From contig CASDYZ010000048.1 of the NCBI GenBank assembly GCA_949285325.1, positions 1-41,575 of the forward strand: a DNA stretch of 41,575 bases, written 5' to 3'. This document shows, piece after piece, positions 16,115 through 24,889 of the stretch; position 1 is the first letter of the stretch, and the number at the start of each line of letters is the position of its first letter. This stretch comes from an uncultured bacterium (lineage in GTDB: Bacteria; Bacillota_I; Bacilli_A; RFN20; CAG-826). A program made the translations under genes and the position numbers. The notes below the pieces were generated by a model. It saw nothing but the letters and a program-made list of their open reading frames with translations. It had not been told where the DNA came from and did no database searches.

Positions 16115-16663
16115 ATGAAATATAAATTAATTAAAGACAATAACCCAAAGTTAAGAAAGAAAAGTGAAGAAGTATTAATACCACTAAGCCAAGAAGATAA
16201 AGAAACACTCGATTTCATGCTCTTCTATTTAAAAAAATCTCAAGATATAGAGTACGCTCAAAAGCACAATATCCGCCCTGGTGTAGGGCTAGCAGCCCCA
16301 CAACTTGGCATATTAAAAAGGATGTTCGTCATCTATTATCAAGTTGGAGAAAATGAATATAAAATATATCAATTAGTCAATCCTAAAATCATCGCTTTTT
16401 CTAATCAATTAGCCACGCTTGAAGGTGGGGAAGGATGCCTATCAGTCGACGCGGTGCACGAAGGATATGTCCATAGACATAATTCCATACAATTAAAAGC
16501 TTACGATTACTATTCTAAAAAAGATATAATTATCAACGCTGATGGGTATGACGCGATTGTCCTTCAGCACGAATACGACCATCTCGATGGTATTTTGTTT
16601 TATGATAGAATCGATAAAGATAATCCAAAAGCGATAAAAAAAGACGAAGTGATTATAAAATAG
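16115..16663 (+). CDS. def: Peptide deformylase, type II
   Basis: 182 residues from the ATG at 16115. An in-frame GTG at 16097 overlaps the -10 region and is unlikely. The enzyme removes the formyl group from nascent proteins. All three motifs are intact: GVGLAAPQLG, EGCLSVD (metal Cys) and QHEYDHLDG (two metal His and the catalytic Glu). The insert after motif 1 and the length fit Gram-positive type II enzymes such as YkrB. It stands upstream of the RNase J gene, as in Bacillus, but the rpoY gene that lies between them there is absent in the 99-bp gap. Confidence 0.94.
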   Translation: MKYKLIKDNNPKLRKKSEEVLIPLSQEDKETLDFMLFYLKKSQDIEYAQKHNIRPGVGLAAPQLGILKRMFVIYYQVGENEYKIYQLVNPKIIAFSNQLATLEGGEGCLSVDAVHEGYVHRHNSIQLKAYDYYSKKDIIINADGYDAIVLQHEYDHLDGILFYDRIDKDNPKAIKKDEVIIK

Positions 16664-16762
16664 TATTTTAACTATCATTTAACTAATAGATTTTATATAA
16701 TTATTTTAGTGATTTGAGAACACATAGTAATTGAATTGTTATATAGTATCAAGGAGGCACAA

Positions 16763-18433
16763 ATGAAAAAAACAAACTCTTCCTCTGTCAGCATTTATGC
16801 GTTAGGTGGTTTGGGCGAAGTTGGTAAAAACATGTATTGTTTTGAGACGGAAAATTCTATCGTCATCATCGACGCTGGTGTCCGTTTTCCTGGGGTTGAA
16901 CTACCAGGTATTGACTATATCGTTCCAGATTATACGCATTTAAAAAATAATAGAAATAAAATAAAAGCATTAATTATAACTCACGGGCACGAAGACCATA
17001 TAGGTGGTATACCTTTTTTACTTCAAACAGTGTTAATTCCTATCATTTATGCACCTAGACTCGCCGCGGCGATGATTAGAAATAAACTTGAAGATTACCG
17101 CATGGGGCAAAAAGCTAATATTGTCGAATACGACAGCGACTCAGTATTTGAAGTTGAAGATTTTAAAATATCATTTTTTAGAGTCACCCACTCCATCCCT
17201 GACTCTTTTGGTGTCGTACTCGATACGAGTGAAGGACGCATCGTCTCGACTGGTGACTTTAAAGTAGATTTAACTCCTATCGGCCCTGATATCGAGTTAA
17301 ATAAGATGGCAAAACTAGGGAGTGAGGGAGTCGATTTACTTTTAAGTGATTCGACAAATTCAGAAACTGAAGGATATACGCCTAGTGAAAAAAATGTTTT
17401 AAATTCTATTGAAGAAATATTTGACATCGCCCCTGGTCGACTTATCGTCTCCACTTTCTCGAGCAATATTTCTCGTATTCAACAAATATGTAATGTTGCT
17501 GCCGAGCACAAAAGAAAAATAGTTATTTTAGGTCGCTCGATGGAAAGGACAGTTGAACTGTCGAGAAATTTTGGATATATCAAAATACTAGACACGCAGA
17601 TAATCGAACCAGATGAGATGAAACAATATAAATTAAATGAGATAGTTATCTTGTGCACTGGTTCTCAAGGTGAACCGATGGCGGCCCTTTCTAGAATCGC
17701 CACCGGGGAACATAAAGACGTTAAAATATTCCCAGGTGACACGGTGGTCTTTTCTTCCTCAGCAATACCAGGAAATGGGATATCTATATCTCGAGTTGTA
17801 AATACGCTTACTCGATGTGGGGCTGACGTCATAACTAATTCTATTTTAAGTGATATCCATTCATCTGGACATCCTGGTAAGCAAGAATTAAGATTAGTCT
17901 TAAAAATATTTAAACCAAAATATTTTATGCCGATGCATGGAGAATATCGTATGCTTCGCACTCACGCAGAAATCGCCTGCACGGTAGGGCTAAGTGAAGA
18001 TAGGTGTTTTATCTTAGATAACGGTGATTCTTTAATATTAAACAACCATAAAATCACTAAAGGATTTGCGGTTGAACATGGCTCTACTTATATCGATGGT
18101 AAAGATGTCAACGGTTTAGCAGAATCAGTTATCGACGATAGAAAAACATTGACTGAAGAAGGTATGCTCGCCGTATGTGTTGCGATCGATACAAGAAATA
18201 ATCAACTACTCATCCCACCAACCTTCTACGTCAAAGGTTTAGTGTATCAAAGCTCACAAGAAATTTTAGATAAATGTAAAGAGATAGTAGAAATTAATGT
18301 CAGGCGTTTGCTCGCTGGCCACACTAATTTTGCTGAACTTAAAAATGTCATGAGAAATGTCGCGGGAGACTATTTATTTAAACAGACTCATCGTCGACCG
18401 ATGGTCATCCCAATCATCATGTCAAAAAGTTAA
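16763..18433 (+). CDS. rnj: Ribonuclease J
   Basis: 556 residues from the ATG at 16763, chosen for the AAGGAGG ribosome site. RNase J is a beta-CASP metallo-beta-lactamase RNase with 5'-exo and endonuclease activity in mRNA decay and rRNA maturation. Metal motif ITHGHEDHIGG, FRVTHSIPDS, VSTGDFKVD and LLLSDSTNSE are followed by the beta-CASP domain (VSTFSSNISRIQQ, CTGSQGEPMAAL) and SGHPGKQEL, MPMHGEYRM, then the C-terminal domain. The motifs look catalytically complete. Whether it is J1 or J2 cannot be decided by eye. A TGTTATATA element lies just upstream. maf follows by 6 nt. Confidence 0.95.
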   Translation: MKKTNSSSVSIYALGGLGEVGKNMYCFETENSIVIIDAGVRFPGVELPGIDYIVPDYTHLKNNRNKIKALIITHGHEDHIGGIPFLLQTVLIPIIYAPRLAAAMIRNKLEDYRMGQKANIVEYDSDSVFEVEDFKISFFRVTHSIPDSFGVVLDTSEGRIVSTGDFKVDLTPIGPDIELNKMAKLGSEGVDLLLSDSTNSETEGYTPSEKNVLNSIEEIFDIAPGRLIVSTFSSNISRIQQICNVAAEHKRKIVILGRSMERTVELSRNFGYIKILDTQIIEPDEMKQYKLNEIVILCTGSQGEPMAALSRIATGEHKDVKIFPGDTVVFSSSAIPGNGISISRVVNTLTRCGADVITNSILSDIHSSGHPGKQELRLVLKIFKPKYFMPMHGEYRMLRTHAEIACTVGLSEDRCFILDNGDSLILNNHKITKGFAVEHGSTYIDGKDVNGLAESVIDDRKTLTEEGMLAVCVAIDTRNNQLLIPPTFYVKGLVYQSSQEILDKCKEIVEINVRRLLAGHTNFAELKNVMRNVAGDYLFKQTHRRPMVIPIIMSKS

Positions 18434-18439
18434 TTTATT

Positions 18440-19003
18440 ATGATCCTTTTAGCGTCTAAATCTCCGCGTCGAAAGATGCTTTTGAGTGAAATTTGTAAAG
18501 ATTTTATCGTCCTTTCTAGCGATGTCGATGAATCGAGTTCTTATAATCTACCTTATTTAGAGTGTGTCAAAGATTTGGCAAAGAAAAAAGCACAAAAAAT
18601 ATTTGATAATCATAAAGATGATGTAGTTATAGGTGCGGACACCATCGTTGTGTTTAACGATAAAATTATCCATAAACCAATTGATGAACAAGATGCTTAC
18701 CATATATTAAAAATGTTATCTAATAATGAGCATTTAGTGTTGACCGCTTACTGTATTTGTTATAAGGATAAACAGATTGTTAAAGTAGTAACTTCAAAAG
18801 TTAAATTTTTTAAGTTGAATGATGACACTATATACAAATATATAAGAGAAAAAAAGCCTCTTGATAAGGCGGGAGCGTACGGTATACAAGACTCTTCAAA
18901 AGAATATCCTATTGTGGAAAGTTTTACTGGTTCATACACTAATATTGTCGGTCTACCGATAGAATCGTTATATAGAGATTTAAAAGATTTAAAAATAATT
19001 TAA
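18440..19003 (+). CDS. maf: Maf-family nucleotide pyrophosphatase
   Basis: 187 residues, normal length. Maf proteins hydrolyse dTTP/UTP or modified nucleotides and affect septum formation. Motifs seen: LLASKSPRRKMLL (phosphate-binding), SSDVDES, GADTIV, and the C-terminal KAGAYGIQ plus GSYTNIVGLP. Only 6 nt separate it from the RNase J stop and no ribosome site is visible, so translation is probably coupled. The last 4 bp overlap the convergent EIIB-like gene. Confidence 0.92.
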   Translation: MILLASKSPRRKMLLSEICKDFIVLSSDVDESSSYNLPYLECVKDLAKKKAQKIFDNHKDDVVIGADTIVVFNDKIIHKPIDEQDAYHILKMLSNNEHLVLTAYCICYKDKQIVKVVTSKVKFFKLNDDTIYKYIREKKPLDKAGAYGIQDSSKEYPIVESFTGSYTNIVGLPIESLYRDLKDLKII

Positions 19004-19377
19004 TATTTGTTAATAATTTCACCAACATTATTGTCCTTATCGTTTAAGACGATAGTTATTTTATTTGATGAAAGAATAAAATTAGTAGCCCCAAGCGTTT
19101 TAAGTTGCTCTTTATCAATTAAATTATAATCTTTAAGTGAGGCGATTAATCGAGAACCTTTTTGTTCGATAGAAATGATATTTTCTTCTCCTCCTAAAGA
19201 ATTGAGCCATAATTTTTTTATTTCTCCCTTATCGACTTTCTTTTTCTTAAATTTTGGGACGAGGATAAAAATAAGAACGACGATGACGATGAGAACAAAT
19301 ACCCCGAGGGCAATCCATATCCCATTATTTTTTAAAAAATCATTAAACAAGGTTTTAAACTGTCCCATATCAATCAA
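19000..19377 (-). CDS. Membrane-anchored EIIB-like domain lacking the catalytic cysteine
   Basis: 125 residues from TTG at 19377 (AAAGGGAT ribosome site 4 nt away); the ATG at 19368 is the alternative. One membrane helix (about residues 18-40, IWIALGVFVLIVIVVLIFI) is followed by a basic stretch. The domain that follows aligns with PTS glucose-family EIIB: LWLNSLGGEENIISIE, SRLIASLKDYNLIDKEQLKT and LGATNFIL. In true EIIB the phosphorylated Cys precedes TRLR; here that position reads QKGSRL, so phosphotransfer is not possible. A regulatory or binding role is inferred. It overlaps the end of nadK by 8 bp, indicating coupling. Confidence 0.7.
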   Translation of the reverse strand: MIDMGQFKTLFNDFLKNNGIWIALGVFVLIVIVVLIFILVPKFKKKKVDKGEIKKLWLNSLGGEENIISIEQKGSRLIASLKDYNLIDKEQLKTLGATNFILSSNKITIVLNDKDNNVGEIINKY

Positions 19378-20152
19378 TAAATCCCTTTCTAATCGATTTT
19401 AAATATGTATGTTCTTTAGAATATAAAACATTTACCTCTTTATTTGATAAAGATATGTCAATCTGCTTTAAATCATCAACTTTTTTTGTCAAGTGGTCAA
19501 AGCCTATGACGACATCAAAAAACTCACCTTTAAATGTGATGACACTTTTCGACGGTATGATTAATGATGAATTTAGACTGTGAAACTTGCTATTTTGTAT
19601 GGAAGAAATCTCACTTAATTCTAACAATTTTAAATCGTGATGGATGAGCGCCCCGCCAAGCGACCTATTGAGTGCGGTGCTACCTAGACTCGACGATACA
19701 CATAGCCCATTTCCTCTAAATAGTTCTAACAACTCACCATCAATATAGACGTTACTAATTAAAGTTGAAAAAGGATTTTCAATTCTAATTTCATTAACCG
19801 CGTATATCGTCTCAACACTATCTTTATAAGAAAAATTTGCTTCTAATAAATTAAATTTATGATGTTGGACGCTATTTTCTTCGAGTTGGATAAACATGTC
19901 TTCAACACTATTTAAGTCAAAGTCGTAAAAGAAGCCGAGATGACCGCTGTTAAGGCCGATAAAGACTATGTCATCTAACTTACTTAAATAATGTTGCACC
20001 GCGCGTAAAAAAGTACCATCACCACCAATAAAAATAACGACATCAGGTTTATCTTGATTTACATTATGATGATATTTTTTAATTAAAGATAACAATTTAT
20101 CTTCAATTTCTTTATTCATATAATTACTTTTTTTAAAAATTGCAATATTCAT
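19370..20152 (-). CDS. nadK: NAD kinase
   Basis: 260 residues, normal for Gram-positive NAD kinases. It phosphorylates NAD to NADP with ATP. The GGDGTFLRA motif (catalytic Asp), VNEIRIE, and the NAD-site segment GNGLCVSSSLGSTALNRSLG with GGALIHH are clear. Only a weak AGGT precedes the start, while a TGATATAAT box lies 14 nt upstream; the leader should be about 8 nt. It is divergent from the CYTH gene, a pairing resembling the Bacillus yjbK-yjbN region. Confidence 0.93.
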   Translation of the reverse strand: MNIAIFKKSNYMNKEIEDKLLSLIKKYHHNVNQDKPDVVIFIGGDGTFLRAVQHYLSKLDDIVFIGLNSGHLGFFYDFDLNSVEDMFIQLEENSVQHHKFNLLEANFSYKDSVETIYAVNEIRIENPFSTLISNVYIDGELLELFRGNGLCVSSSLGSTALNRSLGGALIHHDLKLLELSEISSIQNSKFHSLNSSLIIPSKSVITFKGEFFDVVIGFDHLTKKVDDLKQIDISLSNKEVNVLYSKEHTYLKSIRKGFID

Positions 20153-20166
20153 ATTCGACCTAAAAA

Positions 20167-20175
20167 ATTATATCA
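20167..20175 (-). promoter_or_regulatory. Extended -10 (TGATATAAT) for nadK
   Basis: Minus strand TGA (20175-20173) plus TATAAT (20172-20167), 14 nt from the ATG at 20152. Confidence 0.55.
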
Positions 20176-20217
20176 TGAATATATATAAATATACATAAAA
20201 AACAAGGAGGTACATCG

Positions 20218-20805
20218 ATGAGTAAAGAAATTGAAAAAGAAGTGAGAAGCATGCTCGATGAAGATAAATATTTTGAAATGGTGTCATTTTTTCTTCGTAA
20301 TTATCCAAAAACTCCATTTTTAAATATTATAAACATTTATTATGATACTCCTGAACACACCATTTATAATTCTAATGCGGTGCTTAGACTTAGGATAACT
20401 AACAAAAAACCTCAACTTACTATCAAGATCGGGATAGATGAGAATACCGCGAGTGAAATAAATCAATCACTAAGTGAAAAACAATATCACGATTTAGTTC
20501 ATAAAAGCATTTTCCCACTCGGTGAAGTGTTAACTAAATTAAACGATTATGGACAGATGATACATAAATATGAAGAAATAGGCAGGATTAAAACCAAAAG
20601 ATTAGAAATTAAAACTGATGACGGACTAATAGTCGTCGATGCGAATACTTATTTAAATATTAAAGATTATAATATTGAGATTGAATGCGATGAGATAGAC
20701 AATGGCAAAAAATTATTAAATCGTTTAAGTGAACAGTTTAAATTTAAAATAAGTGACAATTACGTCACTAAATTTAATCGTTTAATGGCAAATGTTTTAA
20801 AATAA
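20218..20805 (+). CDS. CYTH domain protein (YjbK-like triphosphatase)
   Basis: 195 residues with a very strong ribosome site (AAGGAGGT). The N-terminal ExExK motif is EIEKEV, followed by alternating charged strands typical of the triphosphate tunnel: IYYDTPEHTIYNSNAVLRLR, QLTIKIG, RIKTKRLEI, YNIEIECDE and the C-terminal KFNRLM. CYTH proteins hydrolyse inorganic triphosphate or related compounds in a metal-dependent manner. The Bacillus homologue YjbK lies near ppnK and spx, as here. Substrate is not predictable. Confidence 0.85.
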   Translation: MSKEIEKEVRSMLDEDKYFEMVSFFLRNYPKTPFLNIINIYYDTPEHTIYNSNAVLRLRITNKKPQLTIKIGIDENTASEINQSLSEKQYHDLVHKSIFPLGEVLTKLNDYGQMIHKYEEIGRIKTKRLEIKTDDGLIVVDANTYLNIKDYNIEIECDEIDNGKKLLNRLSEQFKFKISDNYVTKFNRLMANVLK

Positions 20806-20807
20806 TA

Positions 20808-21251
20808 TTATTTATCGTCGTCTTTAATTTGCTTGATGTGGTCGCACTCTTTATATTTAGGGCAACGACCTTCTTGGCACTGCCACATGGCGATTCTTTG
20901 CGCGTGTGGGATGAACACTCTTATATCGTCAGGATTATAACCGACTTGAAATTTCCTATCATCAATCATGATAGGTCTTTTTAAAATAGAAGGATTTTCT
21001 TTTATAAAAGAAATAAGTTCTTTGACAGTCATGCTATCGATATCGACATTTTGTTCTTTTATAATTTTTGAACGCTTAGAAATGATGTCGTCAGTCCCAT
21101 TTTCTGTCTTAGCTAAAATATCTTTTAACTCCTTCTCGTTTAGCGTGGCGACAAATATATTTTTTTCCACGTAAGGGATATTTTGTTCTTCGAACCATTT
21201 CTTAACTTTTCGACAACTCGAACACGATGGTGACGTATAAATTTTAATCAT
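20808..21251 (-). CDS. spx: Spx/ArsC-family regulator with cysteine-rich C-terminal tail
   Basis: 147 residues, about 16 longer than standard Spx. Spx binds the alpha C-terminal domain of RNA polymerase and redirects transcription under thiol stress. The redox switch CSSC is at the canonical positions 10 and 13, and the C-terminal core has RPIMIDDRKFQVGYNPDDIR as in Spx. The extra tail WQCQEGRCPKYKECDHIK adds three Cys and one His, which could bind zinc or a second redox center. A TATAAT box (21274-21269) and a weak AGGT ribosome site precede the start. The symbol is by family; a plain ArsC-like role cannot be excluded. Confidence 0.82.
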   Translation of the reverse strand: MIKIYTSPSCSSCRKVKKWFEEQNIPYVEKNIFVATLNEKELKDILAKTENGTDDIISKRSKIIKEQNVDIDSMTVKELISFIKENPSILKRPIMIDDRKFQVGYNPDDIRVFIPHAQRIAMWQCQEGRCPKYKECDHIKQIKDDDK

Positions 21252-21608
21252 ATTTTTTACCTGTTAAAATTATACACCAAATAATTAGTTTTATATTAAA
21301 AAATGATAAAAATATTTTTTTACTATACAATCGTAGTAAAAATAGATGCGATACATCGCTTATAAGGCAAAATATACGCAAAAGTCGGGTATTTTTTATA
21401 TTTAACCTTAAATTTAAAAGAATCAAAAAATATAAAATAAAACGATAAAAATCTATATTTTGACAATGACAAAAAATAATTGCGTTATAGTTTACTTTTA
21501 TATCTTTATCACATAACATATAGACACCTAGAGCGAAATATACATTTTCTCTCTACATGTTCTTAATCAAATTTATTTTTTTCTAACACTTAAGGGGGAC
21601 AAACAACT
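21252..21608. other. spx-nrdD divergent regulatory region
   Basis: 357 bp without a gene. Two inverted repeats are visible: TTTTTACTA / TAGTAAAAA (21317-21325 and 21334-21342, 8-nt spacer) and GCGATACATCGC (21348-21359). For nrdD there is TTGACA at 21460-21465 with TATAGT 20 bp further, a poor spacing. No match to the NrdR box was seen. The repeats could be operators for redox- or oxygen-responsive control of the anaerobic reductase. Confidence 0.5.
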
Positions 21609-23993
21609 ATGTTAGAAGTCAAAAAAAGAAATGGGGATATTGCACCATTTGATTTATCAAAAATTGAAAACGCAATTAGAAGAGCGTTCATCGCTGAACA
21701 CAAATCGTTTACTGAAGATATGATATCCACTCTCGCTTTTAAAGTCAGCGCGGATTTTTCTAATAAAGTAGTCGATGATAAAATTGGAGTTGAAGACATC
21801 CAAGACTCAGTCGAAAATGTCCTTTTACAAACTGGATATATCGACATCGCTAAATCATACATGATATACCGTCGCCAACACGAGAGTTTAAGAGAGATGA
21901 AATCGACTGAACTCGATTATAAAAAGACGGTCGATAATTATTTAAAAGTCAATGACTGGCGAGTGAAAGAAAATTCCACTGTCACTTATTCTGTCGGTGG
22001 TCTTATCTTATCTAATTCCGGGGCGGTGACTGCTAATTATTGGCTTAGTGAAGTATACGACCCAGAAATTGCAAACGCTCATAGAAACGCCGACATGCAC
22101 ATCCACGATTTAAGTATGCTTACCGGCTACTGTGCAGGTTGGAGTTTAAAACAATTAATTAAAGAAGGTTTAGGTGGGGTGACAGGTAAAATAACAAGTT
22201 CACCAGCTGCTCACTTATCAACCCTATGCAATCAGATGGTCAACTTCTTAGGCATTATGCAAAACGAATGGGCTGGCGCGCAGGCATTCTCTTCATTCGA
22301 CACCTATCTTGCCCCATTTGTCAAAAAAGATAATTTGACATATAAAGAGGTAAAACAATGTATTCAATCATTTATATATGGTGTCAACACTCCTTCTAGA
22401 TGGGGGACACAAGCTCCATTCACTAACATTACACTCGATTGGACTGTTCCTAACGATATGGCGGAATTAAACGCTATCGTCGGTGGAAAAGAACAAGATT
22501 TTAAATATAAAGACTGCGTCAAAGAAATGGCGATGGTCAACAAAGCATTCATCGAAGTGATGATTGAAGGAGATGCGAACGGTAGAGGTTTCCAATACCC
22601 AATTCCTACCTATTCAATTACTCGCGATTTCGATTGGAGCGAGACAGAAAATAATAAACTACTATTTGAGATGACCGCAAAATATGGTACACCTTACTTC
22701 TCAAACTACATCAACTCCGACATGGAGCCAAGCGATGTTAGAAGTATGTGTTGCCGTCTTAGACTTGACTTAAGAGAATTAAGAAAAAAATCTGGTGGAT
22801 TCTTCGGTTCTGGAGAATCGACTGGCTCAGTTGGTGTAGTCACCCTCAATATGCCTCGTCTTGCTTATTTAAGTGTCGATGAAAAAGATTTCTACAACCG
22901 TTTAACTAAGTTGATGGACATCGCCGCGAGGAGCTTAAAAGTAAAACGTAATGTCATTACGCGCTTATTAGAAAACGGATTATATCCATACACTAAAAGA
23001 TATCTCGGTACATTCAATAACCACTTCTCCACTATCGGTTTAGTTGGTATGAATGAAGCGTGCTTAAATGCGAGATGGATTAGACAAGACTTAACTCATG
23101 AAACCGCACAAAAATTTACTAAAGATGTCTTAAATTTCATGAGAAGTAAATTGAGTGATTATCAAGAGATGTATGGTGATTTATATAACTTAGAGGCTAC
23201 ACCTGCCGAATCGACAGCGTACCGTCTTGCTAAACACGATAAAGAAAGATATCCAGACATCATCACCGCGAGCGATAACGATGAGACTCCTTATTATACA
23301 AATTCATCTCACTTGCCAGTTGGATTTACTTCTGACATATTCGCCGCACTCGACATCCAAGATGAACTTCAAACTTTATATACTAGTGGGACTGTCTTCC
23401 ACGCCTTCTTAGGTCAAAAATTACCAAGTTGGCAGTCTTGTATGAATCTAGTGAGAAAAATCGCGGAAAATTACCGTCTTCCTTACTATACGATGAGTCC
23501 TACCTACAGCGTTTGCCGTCACCACGGATATCTAGACGGTGAACAGTACGAATGCCCAATTTGCCACGAAAAGACTGAAGTCTATTCAAGAATTACTGGT
23601 TACTACCGCCCAGTTCAAAACTGGAATGAAGGCAAATCAAAAGAATTTAAAGATCGTAAAGTTTATGATTTGAATAATTCAACCGCACCAAAGCATCCTA
23701 TCAATCAAGAAAATAATTGTGAAGATAAGCCAAAAAGAACATATGAAGTTAATGAACTAATGTTATTTACTTCTAAAACTTGTCCAAAATGTCAAATGGC
23801 AAAAATGATGCTCGATAAAGAAAATATTAAATATAAAAATATGGATGCGGAAGAATTCAAAGATGAAGCTAGAGCTTTCCAAATTAAACAAGCACCGACA
23901 CTACTCGTACCAGATGGTGACAACCACTATTTAGTTTACGATAATCCAAGTGAAATCAAAGCGTATATTGAAAGGATTAAACATTTAAACTAA
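21609..23993 (+). CDS. nrdD: Anaerobic ribonucleoside-triphosphate reductase fused to a glutaredoxin-like domain
   Basis: 794 residues with AGGGGGA ribosome site. Domains: ATP-cone regulatory domain (1-95), ten-stranded barrel (DMHIHDL, CNQMVNFLG, GVNTPSRWGTQAPFTN), zinc-like segment CRHHGY/CPIC, and the glycyl-radical loop RITGYY with Gly at about 664, then WNEGKSKEF. The class III enzyme makes dNTPs without oxygen after activation by NrdG. Unusually, a redoxin domain with CPKC (about 725-728) follows at 712-794, with the cis-Pro motif QAPTLLV. This suggests reduction by thiols rather than by formate. trxB overlaps by 1 bp and nrdG lies convergent beyond it. Confidence 0.95.
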   Translation: MLEVKKRNGDIAPFDLSKIENAIRRAFIAEHKSFTEDMISTLAFKVSADFSNKVVDDKIGVEDIQDSVENVLLQTGYIDIAKSYMIYRRQHESLREMKSTELDYKKTVDNYLKVNDWRVKENSTVTYSVGGLILSNSGAVTANYWLSEVYDPEIANAHRNADMHIHDLSMLTGYCAGWSLKQLIKEGLGGVTGKITSSPAAHLSTLCNQMVNFLGIMQNEWAGAQAFSSFDTYLAPFVKKDNLTYKEVKQCIQSFIYGVNTPSRWGTQAPFTNITLDWTVPNDMAELNAIVGGKEQDFKYKDCVKEMAMVNKAFIEVMIEGDANGRGFQYPIPTYSITRDFDWSETENNKLLFEMTAKYGTPYFSNYINSDMEPSDVRSMCCRLRLDLRELRKKSGGFFGSGESTGSVGVVTLNMPRLAYLSVDEKDFYNRLTKLMDIAARSLKVKRNVITRLLENGLYPYTKRYLGTFNNHFSTIGLVGMNEACLNARWIRQDLTHETAQKFTKDVLNFMRSKLSDYQEMYGDLYNLEATPAESTAYRLAKHDKERYPDIITASDNDETPYYTNSSHLPVGFTSDIFAALDIQDELQTLYTSGTVFHAFLGQKLPSWQSCMNLVRKIAENYRLPYYTMSPTYSVCRHHGYLDGEQYECPICHEKTEVYSRITGYYRPVQNWNEGKSKEFKDRKVYDLNNSTAPKHPINQENNCEDKPKRTYEVNELMLFTSKTCPKCQMAKMMLDKENIKYKNMDAEEFKDEARAFQIKQAPTLLVPDGDNHYLVYDNPSEIKAYIERIKHLN

Positions 23994-24889
23994 TGTACGA
24001 TGTAATTATTGTCGGGGGTGGCCCTTCCGGGATGAGTGTCGCTCTCAATGTACTTAGAAGTAGTAAAAAAGTTTTGATAATTGAAAAGGAGAATTTCGGC
24101 GGGCAAATCGCTAATTCTCCTCGAGTGGAAAACTTCCCAACTATCAAATCGATATCGGGATTAGAACTATCTAATAGACTCTTAGAGCAAATTGTCGAAC
24201 TCGGTGTCGAATTTGAAATGGAAACTGTCACTTCTATTAAAAAAGAAGATAAGACATTTTTCGTTAAAACCAATTACAATACTTACGAAGCTAAATCAGT
24301 CGTCATCGCAAGCGGAGTCGAACATAAACATTTAAATATACCTGGAGAAGATTTAAAAGGTGTCTCCTACTGTGCGGTGTGCGATGGGGCGTTCTACAAA
24401 GATAAAGAAGTCATCGTTATAGGCGATGCAAATACCGCATTACAATATTCTCTACTTTTATCCGACTATGTCAAAAAGGTGAAATTATGTACACTATTCA
24501 ACAAGTTCTTCGCCGACAAGATTTTAGTCGATCGGGCGCTTAAAAAAGATAATATTGTCGTCTATCACAATTTAGACTCTTTAAGATTTGAGGGGGATGA
24601 TGAGGTTAATAAGACTGTATTTGTCAATACCCAAACAAACGAAGAATTTACTCTTAGATGTGACGGTGTATTTATCGCCATCGGGCAAATACCTTCAAAT
24701 GAATATTTAAAAAATCTAGTCGATTTAAAAGACGGATATATAGTTGTCAACGATAAAAAACAAACTAAGACAGTCGGTTTATACGCTGTCGGGGACTGCA
24801 CCTATAAGGCCGTTAGACAACTCGCCACGGCGATGGGCGATGCGGCAGTTTGTTCATACCATTTAATCAATTATTTACAAACTATCTAA
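23993..24889 (+). CDS. trxB: Thioredoxin reductase-like flavoprotein with atypical pyridine-nucleotide site
   Basis: 298 residues, about 10-15 shorter than usual. FAD motifs GGGPSG (8-13) and YAVGD(C), and the redox pair CAVCDG (Cys127 and Cys130) are intact. The NADPH domain is not: GxGxxA reads GDANTA (144-149), and the HRRxxxR segment that fixes the 2'-phosphate is replaced by CTLFNKF. It may use NADH, ferredoxin or another donor; this is inference. Its ATG overlaps the nrdD stop by 1 bp, so it is translationally coupled and most likely reduces the redoxin domain of NrdD. It overlaps the convergent nrdG end by 4 bp. Confidence 0.9.
   Translation: MYDVIIVGGGPSGMSVALNVLRSSKKVLIIEKENFGGQIANSPRVENFPTIKSISGLELSNRLLEQIVELGVEFEMETVTSIKKEDKTFFVKTNYNTYEAKSVVIASGVEHKHLNIPGEDLKGVSYCAVCDGAFYKDKEVIVIGDANTALQYSLLLSDYVKKVKLCTLFNKFFADKILVDRALKKDNIVVYHNLDSLRFEGDDEVNKTVFVNTQTNEEFTLRCDGVFIAIGQIPSNEYLKNLVDLKDGYIVVNDKKQTKTVGLYAVGDCTYKAVRQLATAMGDAAVCSYHLINYLQTI

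Noticed and set aside
16664-16762. rpoY between def and rnj
   Set aside because: The 99-bp gap has no open frame of suitable length.
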